A stretch of 64,000 nucleotides of DNA from Halocafeteria seosinensis (lineage: Eukaryota; Sar; Bigyra; Bicosoecida). Shown one piece after another: positions 50,862 to 61,432 of this stretch (its first letter is position 1; every line of letters begins with the position of its first letter). The stretch covers positions 35,656 through 99,655 of the forward strand of contig LVLI01000350.1 in NCBI GenBank assembly GCA_001687465.1, read 5' to 3'. The notes beneath the pieces are model-generated. The model was not told the DNA's origin. It searched no databases and saw nothing but the letters and a program-made list of their open reading frames with translations. A program made the translations under genes and the position numbers.

Positions 50862-53409
50862 TCATTTAGCTAAAATCACTCCTTCCGTGCACTCGATGAC
50901 TAAACCGGACTCGACAAACCGAAACTCGTTGGCTACAGGTTGGTCGCCGGGACGGAGTTTGGGATTCATTTCGTTGAATGTAGTACCAAGAAATATGGGG
51001 CCAAGATAGGCATTCTGCTGGCGATGCAGGTCAAACAAATGCAACTGATTCTGCTGATCAAGTGCTATAAAAACACTACGCCTTCCGGGGGTCCACTTCA
51101 AAGCAGTAATAGGCACTGTTGTGACGTGCCAGCTTGTAAGAGAGGAAGCCGACCTCGCACTAAACAAGGCAACTTTTCCGGAGCGATATCCAACCGAGAA
51201 AAGGCCACTCTTCCTTGGACAGTAGTCAATACACAAGGCAGGATCGTGAGTATCAGAATCGGTCAAATTAACATAGTCCAATCCATAGTTAAGGGGATAC
51301 TGATAAACTCGTGGCTCGACCTCATTCCCGAAACGATTGACCTGGATCAGTTTCCCAGAGAAGCAGGCCACTATCAAGCGGCTCGGATCTTCTTTACACA
51401 CCGTTACATCTGATACGCTGGCATGATCTGCTTTACACACCGTTACATCTGATACGCTGGCATGATCAAAAGCGTTTTTTCCATGGAGACCTACTGTGAT
51501 GCTCGCAGAGTGAACAAGTCGAAGTCTGCCACCGGGTCTCAAACCTAGCTCGGATTCATTAATTGCATCTTCATGTAAAGCTGTGCTCGTATTAGCGTCT
51601 TGAGGAATAGGAACATCTACACTGGTCCATACATTCAGTAGTCCAAATTCGTCAATTGAGGCGAACTGGAAAGTAGAGCTGCCTACTTCTGTTCCGACCG
51701 AGCTTGCTATGGAACTGGTCTGGTCGTCATTACCAAGGTACAATGCCGCGATTCCATCTTTTTCATCGTAACGAGTAGCGTCATGATGAGATGGCGTTGT
51801 GAGATGGCCTGGACGATGGTTTTGATTTAAGTCTATCAGCTTAATCACTGGTCCTAAATGTGTCTTGTCGCTTTCCCCTACAATGGATGAACTGTATCCA
51901 TCAGTGCTATATGTCGGGAAACGGAGACCGGAAGGCACTCCGAAAGGAGGACAAATTGCGGAACCGCGTGATCTGCCCGTAGTAGCGGCGTCATTGATGC
52001 CTGGGATAATGACATTGTGAAGTGAGGCACTTTCAGCCAGGTCCCACAAGCATATTGTCCCTGCGCGTGTACCGGCCGCAAGTACATCTCCCGTGCTGGG
52101 TCCGAACGTTAATGCCGTCGGGACTTCGGGCAATATCAGGGCACGCAATGGGCCAACATTTTCCTCACCTGTAAATTCCTTGATTATGCTCCTGAAATGA
52201 TATACGAGGATAATGCCGTAACGAGACAATGTCTGCCTCGATAAAATTTGGGCAGAGCCGGCAAAGACAGCCTCCGATATTGCCCCGGAGGCACCAATAG
52301 TACGATTTGAAGGAGACACTGACCCATGCCTATCTTTAGATTCATCGCTGGGAAGGGGGCCATAAGCCACGGCGACATAGCCAAATTGTGAACTGGATGC
52401 TGTGGCCGTGATTTCCCTATCGCGAACAAGATCGTTGATTCCTTCTGTGGATGATTTATTGCCAGACACTACTAAACTTGCATTAGCGACAACCCTGAAA
52501 TCTCCGGTAGATTCGTGTTCGTATAATTCAGGGGATACAACATTTTGCCCTTTATTCATATCCACTTCGGAAGCATTTTCTTCGCAGACTTGCTCCACCA
52601 CGGGTGAAACTTTCCGTAAAAATGGTACTAAATTCTTCAAAGCCTTCCAACCGGTACTGTCGCGGCTACGGTCCGAATCTTGCATAATCAGGCCTATATC
52701 ATCTGGGACTTGGCATTGCCTGCACGTTCGTGTTCGTGTATGCTTCGCAACATCCATTTGTAGACGTGAAAATATGAGAACGCACTCACCTGTTGCAGTA
52801 TCCTATCTCTTCAGTCTCTACGAAGGCATTAGTTCGACCGTCTGATGTATCTTGCGCAGCTTCCCGAAATCCTCCTGCTCGCAACTGCTGCATATATAAT
52901 TCCAAGTCTTGCAGCGGTTGCTGAATGAAGGTTTCGCTCCCCTCTTCGACGAGCTTGATCGACTGTTTGATGTGTTTTAAAAATTGTGCTTTCTTGGAGG
53001 AAGCTTGTACGAGCTGTTTGACGTGCCATGCACTCGTTGATTCTCGTGGAGACGAAGACTTGCGCCGATTTCGTCGACTACTCGTAGATGATTCCTGCTC
53101 CAACTGCTGCCGAAATTGCTCCTCCGCCTCTTCATCATCTTCTTCCTCCTCTTTCTTTCCTGAATCGTCAATATCGTGGGAGCGATACAATAATGACTTG
53201 GGGTCCTCTTCTTGCCGTCTCGGTTTAGATCGACTGCCCTGTTTAATATCCTCTCTTCTGTTCTCTTGGGCCTGAGACTCCTCAAATTTCGACGATATCT
53301 TTTCGTCGGCATGAGCGTGGCCTTCTAATTCCTCATCCAAGTCTTCAAAATCCTCATCATAGTCATCAAAGTCCTCGCTGTAGGCATCGTCGTCCTCTTC
53401 GGCTGACAT
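50862..53409 (-). CDS. WDR60: WDR60-like dynein-2 intermediate chain (WD-repeat, ciliary)
   Basis: Intermediate chain of the dynein-2 motor for retrograde intraflagellar transport. Exons (minus) 53409-52790 and 52719-50862 give 825 residues. The head is an acidic Asp/Tyr/Glu-rich stretch (AYSEDFDDYDEDFEDLDEEL), as in WDR60, followed by charged coiled coil and the conserved ETEEIGYCNRQ segment that is split by the intron. The C-terminal half is a WD40 propeller: VLAAGTRAGTICLWDL, GLFSVGYRSGKVALFSAR and ALKWTPGRRSVFIALDQQNQ. A 39-bp tandem duplication near 51392-51467 repeats DHASVSDVTVCK. After the TGA the same frame stays open to 50709 and looks coding, so the true C-terminus may lie there. 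The gene implies flagella or cilia. Confidence 0.82.
51392..51467 (-). repeat. In-frame 39-bp tandem duplication in WDR60
   Basis: A 37-base stretch at 51392-51428 recurs exactly at 51431-51467, so the period is 39 bases. It duplicates 13 residues (DHASVSDVTVCK plus one) inside the propeller. Identity over the repeat implies recent origin. Confidence 0.95.
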
Positions 53410-53948
53410 TTTATCCCCCCTCCAGAATCAACTCCCGCTTGACACACGGAAAAGGAGCAGACGATACTATTCAAACACTGTATCAATTTACATCGCTCCA
53501 CCATGTCTATACCGGTATTGGGCTCGTTAAGCAGCGTTAGTAAGTGAGCTTCACAACAACCCAAGTTCAAACACAGTTCAGCGTTACGAATGACGGCTTA
53601 CCTTGAGGTTGCTTCACGAAAGTGATGAGACAAGCTAACAAAGCTCGTCAGGACGAGCCAATGAAGTTTCAACCTCGGTATAAGACTTCAATATTCAGTA
53701 TGCGTTTTGGCATTGTAATGGTGTCTTCGGAATTGTCGAGTTCAACAAAATTACTGTACAACGTCAAGTACGTGAGGAATTCCTGGATTCATAACATGTT
53801 ATTACGATGATTTCTACTGTATGGTTATCCGCTAACCGGATAAAACTTTAGATGACGAACAACGACGACGCAGTGCCTATACTTTATTGGCTGAATAATA
53901 CTCTTTTCCGATTGGTCGGCGAACTCGTGTCCTCTCAATCTTGAAGAG

Positions 53949-54918
53949 TTACCCCGACGCAGCATTGTTTATCAAAGTACCCGACGCGCTATTGCGTTTT
54001 CCAATATTCCTTAGGAGCTGCAGAAGCAGCAAAAGCACTATGTCGTGATGCATGATTGAGTAAGGATGGCTTGGAATGCTTACCTCAAAGTCGTCGTCGG
54101 TAGAGCCAAACTTTATGAATAGGTCACAACATCTGCAAGGTGGAAAAGTTGAATTGTGCTGTATTCACGAGGACCCCAATGGAAGTTTCAAACTACACAC
54201 GTTTGAAGGGCACTCCAGGTTGCCTCCTTGTCGGAATCCTCTTTCGCAAATTCTGCTTCCAGAAGCTTGCCTACCCTTCCCTTAAGTGGCCGGAACACGT
54301 TTTCAGCGAATTTTTTGTCAGCAACCTGAGCTGGAAGCTCCAAGCCTCTTATCCGGCAGTACTCTGTTTCAATCCCTAAGAGCAACGAAGAGAGCCAGGT
54401 TCGCATAGTAGCATGGTTCCCCCATTCTTGCGTCAAAAGCGTCAAAAGCTCAGATCCTGTCTTTGAGGCAATTTTAGGGTAAGCAACATTGGCAGATCTG
54501 TTCTCGAATATCTGGATCAGGGAGTCCTTTCGTGTCCGCATGCATGTTTCAGCTGTGCAATCCTCTCTCCTGCACTTACTTCTACGATTTTGTTGTACAG
54601 CCACTTCGCAGAAGTTTTATGGTTCTCTTGATCGCAAAGCTCGAAAGATGCCCTGCGAAGCATTGCGATTGTTGGTACGCCATTTCACCGAGAAAAGTCT
54701 CCGTAGAGAAACTTACCCCGTTAAACAGCTTCTATGGTTTGCGTTGACTGGTTGCTTGGGAGGATGCGGTGCGCTAACTAACAACTGTTCCATTTTCTCC
54801 ACCTGTTCATCTAGGTATTCAGCGAATTTTGTGAAATCTATGGCGCCGTTAGGCTTTCTAAAGTCCTCCATTGCTTGATACCACCCTATGGTTTCACTTG
54901 CTTTTCGCCAGAAGAACA
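53949..54918 (-). CDS. Cullin N-terminal-repeat fragment, lacking the cullin homology domain
   Basis: Exons (minus) 54918-54717, 54652-54580, 54511-54201, 54132-54084 and 54017-53949 join in frame; at least one 5' exon is missing from the model. The third exon reads like cullin repeats: WGNHATMRTWLSSLLLGIET, then ENVFRPLKGRVGKLLEAEFA (compare the family pattern of [20 protein letters not shown]) and LQTCCDLFIKFGSTDDDFE. In cullins this N-terminal part binds the substrate adaptor, while the C-terminal domain binds RBX1 and is neddylated. The frame ends in TAA about 23 codons after the last repeat and the next gene starts 540 bases on, so the catalytic half is absent. It is either a decoy-like truncated paralog or a pseudogene. 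Confidence 0.55.
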
Positions 54919-54919
54919 C

Positions 54920-56181
54920 TGTGGTACAGCACCCTCTACCAGATGAAGACGCGTATATGACAATTTAAATCAGGGACCAGCTTAAAAGTGCAACAATCCA
55001 TATACTTTCAACACCTGTCCCTTCATCCAAACTTGGAAGTTCGACGCCGCTTTACACCTCCACTCCACACAGATTGAGCCTCAGGCGCTCACTTTTTCCA
55101 GCACTTGCTCGGTGTGTTCGACGGGTGTTCTGCATGTATATTATGCTGTAGTGGTTGCTCCCTAGCATCTGTAGAGTGCATACGGCTCTTCATGTTGGTT
55201 TCTAAGGTTTCTGCGGTGGTCGCAACCTCGCGAACTGGTTGAGTCACGACCGGTGACTCAATAGTCGAAGAAGAGCTACGAATTCAGCAAGGGTGTTAGC
55301 GTTAAAGGTGCAGGGAGTAAGGTACCAGGTGGTAAGAGATATTCGAGAGACCTTTCCCTGTCATGGTCTCCTTCACAAGCTGTTCAACACTGCTAATGTG
55401 TTTGTTCGGGATAGGCCGCGGCCCGCATGACAATTTGTCCCTTCCCCGGTGGGTACTTGTGAAGCGGCTACATAGAGGATACCCGGTACACATGAAGTGA
55501 ATATGTAGGACAAACGTCATGTAACCGTCTTTGATGGTCTTTCCAGTCTTTCCTACTCCCAGTCCTACAGCCGGTCGGCGGGCTATCTGTCGCATATGTG
55601 TGTGTGCCTACAGACTGCTACAACAGTGTGGTTACCCGGCAGCATGCTAGACAAAACGCATCGATACATCCATGCACCATGATGTCCTTCGATGTCCATT
55701 CAGATACAGAAAGGTTAACCCTTCACCTCATCATCCTTTGGTGTTGAATTGTAATGTAATTGGAACAATCTGGGGTATTCGCTGTTCCCAGCGGAACTGT
55801 AGTTCGTCAAGAAGCCAAGATTTGAGACACGTACAGTTATTCACCTAAGCACCCCTGAGTGACCTACTGTAGCACGCACTCATAAACTCGAATATCTCTG
55901 TTACGTCTCCATACTTTTGAATGTTCTCTTGTTCCATCCGTTGAGCGGGAAATGACCTTCTAAAATGCAGCTTTTCGAACGTTGAAGCTCTTCAGGGACA
56001 AAATGCCACCATCAGAGCAGTATAGTATTTGGTAGGTATTGTTGATTCGAGATTTCTGAACGCTCACAGTAACATTTTCATTTTCTAAGCTCACTTAGTG
56101 ATACACAGTAATTTACACAGGCTACAGCTTCTACAGTAGCTCACTTAGCTTTAGCTTTAAGAAACACTTACTACAGCAAAC
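54920..56181. other. Gene-poor 1.26-kb stretch with a dispersed repeat
   Basis: No gene is supported apart from the likely missing 5' exon of the cullin-like gene. A minus-strand frame at 55302-55595 overlaps the repeat copy at 55568-55609 and is treated as chance. Confidence 0.5.
55568..55609 (+). repeat. Dispersed short repeat, copy 2
   Basis: Core GCGGGCTATCTGTCGCATAT followed by TG units, matching the copies at 48110-48149 and, inverted, at 57167-57191. Confidence 0.6.
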
Positions 56182-56384
56182 ATGTCAGGAAAAGGAAAAA
56201 AAGCCGTCCCAGAAAAGAAAAATCCAAAGGTTGGTGCTATGTATTAGATTCATATGTCGTGTACCAAGAGGTCATGGTATTGATATGGTTTGAGTTGCAG
56301 GCTCCTAAAACCAAAGAGGAACTGAAGGCCAAGAAAGCCGACAAGAAGGCTGCCAAGGAAGCCAAGAATGCATCCCCATACTGA
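56182..56384 (+). CDS. Very small Lys/Ala-rich protein (43 residues)
   Basis: Exons 56182-56229 and 56301-56384 give MSGKGKKAVPEKKNPK joined to APKTKEELKAKKADKKAAKE and a short end. Nearly 40 percent of residues are Lys. The head resembles histone-type or TMA7-type small basic proteins, but no family match is firm. The intron of 71 nt has a weak donor (GTTGGT) and a good acceptor (TTGCAG). Codon use is unambiguous and both exons have the same composition, which supports the model. It stands alone in a repeat-rich region. Confidence 0.5.
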
Positions 56385-57166
56385 TATAATAAGGATAAAT
56401 ATGATTTCTATTGTCTCTAGTAAGATATCATGGACAACGAAAGGGCACAGACTCTCGCACAGTCCGATGAAAGTCCACACACCGAGCGGGATATTACCAG
56501 TGGGCTCCCGGTTAGATGTTAGTTAATGTACATCCACCTGCATGCTTCGTACCGCACGATAGAGGTATTTTCCTTTTTCCTACATGGCATTGATAGGAAC
56601 TCTCAACTATAGCGATCTGCTTTCTTCAAAGTTTACCGATACCTATGGTACGTGTGAGCGTGGTACAGGTGCCTACCGTACAGTAGTTGACCGCGACGAC
56701 GACTTGTGTTATACACATTTTCCCTTCGATTTAGATAGCATTGAGTTGACTTGCTAAACTGCTCTTACAAGTGTGTGGTAGCTGTGCTGTCGGTGGCAAA
56801 ATGTGCGTCCAGAAGTTCCAGTTCAGTTCAGTTTACAGAGATTGATCTGGTGAGTGATCATTACTTGTTAGGGACATAAACATTGTTTGCTCATGAGCGT
56901 ACTTTGTGTAGAAATACAGTTCTTTTCTTTTTTCCGATTAGTTGCTTAAGCTTTGCACAAGTTTTTTTCTGAGAAATTTCTCCTTTTTCAGGTGTTTGGC
57001 CTGTGACCACCGGTACTACAGAGGTAAGACTGACCGGAGCAGCCTCCACTTCTTGCTAAGATTCCGTAAAGGAATCCAGCCACACCTCAGAATACACCGG
57101 TAATTGCGATTGTTGCCGCTTTGTTCGCCGACGTCCAGCTAAATGCTCACAACGGACTGCTGCAGA

Positions 57167-57191
57167 CATGTGACAGATAGCCCACCAGCCA
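57167..57191 (-). repeat. Dispersed short repeat, copy 3 (inverted)
   Basis: The reverse strand reads GGTGGGCTATCTGTCACATG, matching the copies at 48110 and 55568. The TG tail is missing. Confidence 0.55.
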
Positions 57192-57242
57192 GGAAATCTT
57201 GGATTTTCAGGCATATCCTGATCAGGTGAGGCTAGTCGGGGT

Positions 57243-57290
57243 AGAGTAGACCGTAAAATTAATAAGTGTCCCGGGGAGTGAGGGACCGGA
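57243..57290 (+). repeat. Left inverted repeat flanking the C48 protease gene
   Basis: Contains GAGTAGACCGTAAAATT, then ATAAGTGTC, GGGGAGTGA and GGGACCGGA. The same blocks occur in inverted order at 59551-59633, with extra GC-rich filler between them there. The two copies point toward each other across 2.3 kb. Confidence 0.7.
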
Positions 57291-57880
57291 CACGCCTTTG
57301 CAGGCTGGCTGAAGGAATTAAACTGAGTTTACTAGTGTATTGATACGACAAATTCGAGTGAGATGGTATCCATGCGCTCTCTTTTGATGAGTAGAGCCCT
57401 TCTAAGCACAGCGGCTATGTTAGTTGCGGTGCGAAAGGAACGATGGAGGCAAGAATGGGGCCGATACGTGTAACAGAGAACGGATAGCTTATCGTTCGTC
57501 AGTGAAATAGACGTATGGCGATTGAGTTTGGTTAACGTTACTTGCTTGCTGAATAGGTGCGATCGTCTGCGGTTAGGTGGTATCAACGAGATCGTCCACT
57601 GACAGGATACGCCTTCGTTGAGCCGCCACAAGCGTGACTGCTGCTGTTTCTAGGACTGCACATACAGTGCTTCGCTGGACGTAATGGTACAGGGTATGTG
57701 TTTCGGCGCAATTCCTCCGCATCGTTCTGTCGCCTCTCCCACGCTACATTTTCCGGAAAGAAGAGAGCTTGTCAACACAGTTCTTCTCGGAACCCAATCT
57801 CATCGACTCGACCACCGACTGCTGAGGGTGTCCAAGTTCCCACATCTGTGCAGAAGTCCACAATCTAGGGAGCTTATGTA

Positions 57881-59329
57881 CTACAGCTGAGATGAAGCCG
57901 GTTGCCTTGCTTGGAAACCAAGGTGGTATACATGTGATGGTACCCGATCGCGGCTACGGAGAATATCTAATGCTATTTTTCTCCTCTGATACGGCATGTC
58001 GTCCTCCCGAAGGTTGCCCATTGGTTGTATGTCGATGTCGTCTCTGAGGTACACGTCGCGGTCCTCTCCCAGAGTAGCAGCCGCCCGGATGAGATCATAA
58101 TGCCACTGTCGCGTGGGTTTGTTACCGTTCGGAGAGTTGAGTCTGTTCTTGTTGTCCACGCTGGCAAAGAAGAGCTACTATCTCGTTCGTCGTAGCCACC
58201 ACTACAATAGCTTGTAGTGAACATTAATCTCAGCATGAGGGAAAGAACCCTCGTTAGGGTTAAATAGCACCAGTGTTGACGCCTCTAGGAAGATGGAAAA
58301 CATGAACCAATGGCCCGTGCTTAGCTGGACCGGTACTATTATAGTCTGCAAACGTTCATCTTCCAAATCAGCTTGGACAGCTCTGCAAAGCCCTTCGGCT
58401 TTTGAGTAGGCGGACATGTTATCGTCCATCAGACTGGCAATAAATGCGGGTGTCCTGTAGCACACCGCGTTGGCCTCCCTGTTTAGGAGACTGACTGCTA
58501 CCCCAACTACTTGTTCATGAACAGGAAACTCATCTCGTAAAGTACATATTTGATGACGAGTGACGATTCCTAGAATCTCAGGGCAGTTGATGTATGCGAC
58601 CCAATCTCGTCTGTTCCAACCAGGTGGTCCGTTCAGTGGATCTGGCACACGGAGCAGACGAACGTATTCTTCGTTGCTGAGTCTATCATCTAACGCGAGA
58701 ATAACCCGTTCAGGGTCGCGGAGGTTTAGGGATTTTCGTTTATCCTCGTAAGATTCTGACATTTGCATATCTGAATACTTCAGCAGCTGTACTGCCAACT
58801 GTTGGCGCTCCCAAGGCATTCTCCTCTGGCAAAATGGGCGCGTACAACCTGTAGCGAAGTTTCTTATCAAACATGCGGTGAAAATTCCACAGTCGTTTCC
58901 ATTGAACTGTCGAGGCATCTCTTCCGCAGTTGGTGAACGAAGCTCCCAACGTGACGAAGATGCTTTGGTCAGTTGGCAGACCCATTTCTTTGCCCGTCTC
59001 AGTATGCCTTCGTACTGACTTCCTAATGAATCGTAGGTAATGATTTTTCGGCTCCCAACAAAGATACCTACAGCAGTCCAATGGGCGTTGCCAATGTTGA
59101 CAATGGCAATGATCGTTTCCGGATTAGATGATCGGGGCTCGCGACTGCAACTGGGGATATTCCTACTGGCGTCTGTTAGAAAGCTGGAACAAAAAGAGTC
59201 TACTATCCACACTCTTCTTCCTCTAGCGTCAGCCCAGCGCTGAAACAGGGCTCCAGCTGCGTTGAGCACGTTGCTATGCAGCCACCCTGTCCGACTCACA
59301 AGACGATCAAGCTCCTTAGCACTGTGTGT
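57881..59329 (-). CDS. C48 (Ulp1-like) cysteine protease with a second, degenerate domain
   Basis: Peptidases of family C48 cut SUMO or related modifiers from proteins. The main exon (minus, 59329-58202) opens after a CAG/TAG-type acceptor with KELDRLVSRTGWLHSNVLNA. Catalytic residues of domain 1 are His in NIGNAHWTAVGI, Asp in IITYDSLG and Cys in FNGNDCGIFTACL. Domain 2 repeats the plan: PVQLSTGHWFMFSIF keeps the His, but LVLFNPNEG replaces the Asp and no NDCG follows. A second frame at 58159-57881 has MPYQRRKIALDILRSRD, matching MPWERQQLAVQLLKYSD of domain 1, so it is probably the last exon; its junction is unsolved. The 5' exon is missing. Such proteases are common in transposons, and inverted repeats flank this gene. 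Confidence 0.7.
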
Positions 59330-59550
59330 CTACAAGTGTACATCTTCATGAATGACGAACAAGAACTTTCAAAACCTTGTACTGGTACAACAACTGTACA
59401 ATACGACACTGTAAGTGTATGTCCACGGCTTCTTAGGTTGTATATTTTCTCACTGAATGTACAGTATGTGTTTCTCTATGATCGCCATACAAGTGCAATA
59501 CAATCCATATACAACCGGCAGAATCTGGCACAGTCGACCGACTGGCATTC

Positions 59551-59633
59551 ACTCCGGTCCCTCGGCCCGGCTCACTCCCCCGGGCGACCAGCCCGGTTTG
59601 CCTAGGACACTTATGAATTTTACGGTCTACTCC
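59551..59633 (-). repeat. Right inverted repeat flanking the C48 protease gene
   Basis: The reverse strand reads GGAGTAGACCGTAAAATT, then CATAAGTGTCC, a GC-rich filler, GGGGGAGTGA and GGGACCGGA. It matches the left copy at 57243-57290 block for block, with 15-20-base insertions between blocks. Confidence 0.7.
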
Positions 59634-59824
59634 TTGTCTCCCCCGTAAATACCGTAAAAAAATACGCCCGGCCGTGCGTAAGCACGTATTTACGTGCTTC
59701 AACCGAAGCTCAACCCTCATCAGGCCTGCAAGCTGTGATTGCAGCAATTTCAAAAGGCTTGTTCGGTCACTCAGTGTACGCCCCCCCGGTAGTACCAGGC
59801 TCGTGAAGGACTGTGCACGAAAGA

Positions 59825-59846
59825 AGTGTGTGTGTGTGTGTGTGTG
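59825..59846. repeat. (TG)n microsatellite
   Basis: About eleven TG units between the C48 and GDSG genes. Confidence 0.9.
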
Positions 59847-59912
59847 CGAAAGAAAAAGGGTCGTGCTTACTAAGCTAGCATCCACACTAGCACAATTGAC
59901 ATTCCCAAAACA

Positions 59913-61432
59913 ATGAAACGCTTCAGAGTTTCACAGGAAGCGCTCTTGGCAGTGCTCTCAATTAGCAAAGGTGCTGATCCGTTTTACTATGGAACTGCTT
60001 CTGTGCAAACATGGAACGCACTTGCCGAGCAGCATGGCGAGGGATGGCAGCTGTGGTACGCTTACTCCCTAAACCGTAGTGCCAGATACAAAGAATTGAA
60101 GACTGGGGGGCTACTTCCAGAACATGCGGAGGAATATAGAAATGCAGAAGATGATGCCGGTGGAGAGTGTGGTTTTCTCTTCTTCTTGATACATGTTACA
60201 TCCTCTGGAGGCAGTCAGACTGGCACTTCGCAGTCATCACCCTCCAGAGCATCGTCTAGCGCAGAGGCTACAGACAAAATCTCCAGAATTACCGCGTCCG
60301 AGAAAAAGGAAATCGAAAATGATATTCAGCAAGCAAAGCAACGTAGCATGGAACGGATACAATCAATACGCGATGGTACAGACTATGAACGTAAACTGCG
60401 CCTCGACGCGAAGCAGCTAAGCGGGGAACTTGTAGAAGCACTAAAGCGGTTGTTTCCGACACATATGGTTAATGTTTGCTTTGCCAGGCAAGATACTGAT
60501 GGATCTGGATTGTGTCTTATTGTAGGATGTTTAGATGCTCATGACGGAGCCCCAGAAGATGAGGCGCAGGATTTGAACCTGAACGACTTGTATCCGTCCT
60601 GTTGCGCCACCGAAACCGTAAAAGTAAAGCTGGTGCACTATATCGCCAAAGATACTCTGTGCACGGCATGTAAACAATCGGATCAGGGCGCTGGTATTGA
60701 AGAAGACCGTAGTATTGCCAATCTTCAGGGAGGCTCCCATTGTATCATCCGGTGTCAAATTCTTATGTGACTTGCACTGTCATGCTCACTCCATGCATTG
60801 GGCTCACCGTGAAACATATCCACCGACGTTCCGACACCAGTACAGTCAGAGGGCTCCTTGTCGATCCAGACCAAAACCCTTGCATCATTTGCCACGTTGA
60901 CCACCCGACAGCTGATTTATCGCTATTTAAGGTTGAGGTCTCAACTGAGGAAATGCCTAACCGCTGTCGTCTTCATGGGTTGGAACACGATGTAACGTTT
61001 GAACCCGAGTATCTACAAGGAGCAACAGACGTTTTACCGTCATTAGAGCAAATGGCTAACTCTTACGACTTCCCGTTGGTGGGAGTAGGGGCCACCAGCG
61101 GCAAAGTGCTCTTCCATGTTCTAAGGTTGTCTACTGGGCCTCCAACACAAGACGGTGCGCACTTTAACCACGATCCTGATTTTGCCGTAAGTCGGTACGA
61201 TCCTGAACATGACGAAGTAATAGCTTCCCAGCGTGTAACTGCTAGGGGTGATTCCGGTATGTTGGGCTGTTTGTGCTCCGGTGGTAAGCTACTGCCCGTG
61301 TGCGTGGTGGTGGGAGGGTTAGACGAACGCCCCGCAGAACCTGATACGTTCAACGTAGGACTCATTGTTCCCTTAAATTCTGACATTCTAGATTGGATAG
61401 CAACGTGGTTTCCACTTGCGGAAAGAAGCTGA
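59913..61432 (+). CDS. Trypsin-like (GDSG) protein with unrecognised N-terminal region
   Basis: Exons 59913-60751 and 60841-61432 (intron 89 nt) join in frame to 476 residues. The C-terminal 240 residues resemble the chymotrypsin/trypsin fold: GGSHCIIR is a candidate for the His box, ADLSLFKVEV for the Asp box and RVTARGDSGMLGCL for the nucleophile loop. The end, VGLIVPLNSDILDWI, is like the final strand and helix of such domains. The N-terminal 110 residues (SQEALLAVLSISKGADPFYY, LAEQHGEGWQLWYAYSLN) are unrecognised; a Ser-rich linker and a charged helix join the two parts. There is no signal peptide, so the protein is probably intracellular. It is divergent from the C48 gene. The protease call rests on spacing of three short motifs and is moderate. 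Confidence 0.55.

Larger units (their letters stand above)
56385..57880. other. Gene-poor 1.5-kb stretch with two repeats
   Basis: No gene is supported. It contains an inverted copy of the dispersed repeat (57167-57191) and the left inverted repeat of the protease element (57243-57290). Open frames at 57332-57631 and 57684-57890 look random. Confidence 0.5.
59330..59912. other. Region between the C48 and GDSG genes, with right inverted repeat
   Basis: It holds the right inverted repeat (59551-59633) and a TG run (59825-59846). It must also contain the 5' exon of the C48 gene and the promoter of the GDSG gene. The long minus-strand frame at 59433-59885 reads through the repeat and TG run and is not believed. 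Confidence 0.5.

Noticed and set aside
59433-59885. Minus-strand open frame of 150 codons
   Set aside because: It translates through the TG microsatellite (a His-Thr run) and the inverted repeat, so it is open by composition only.
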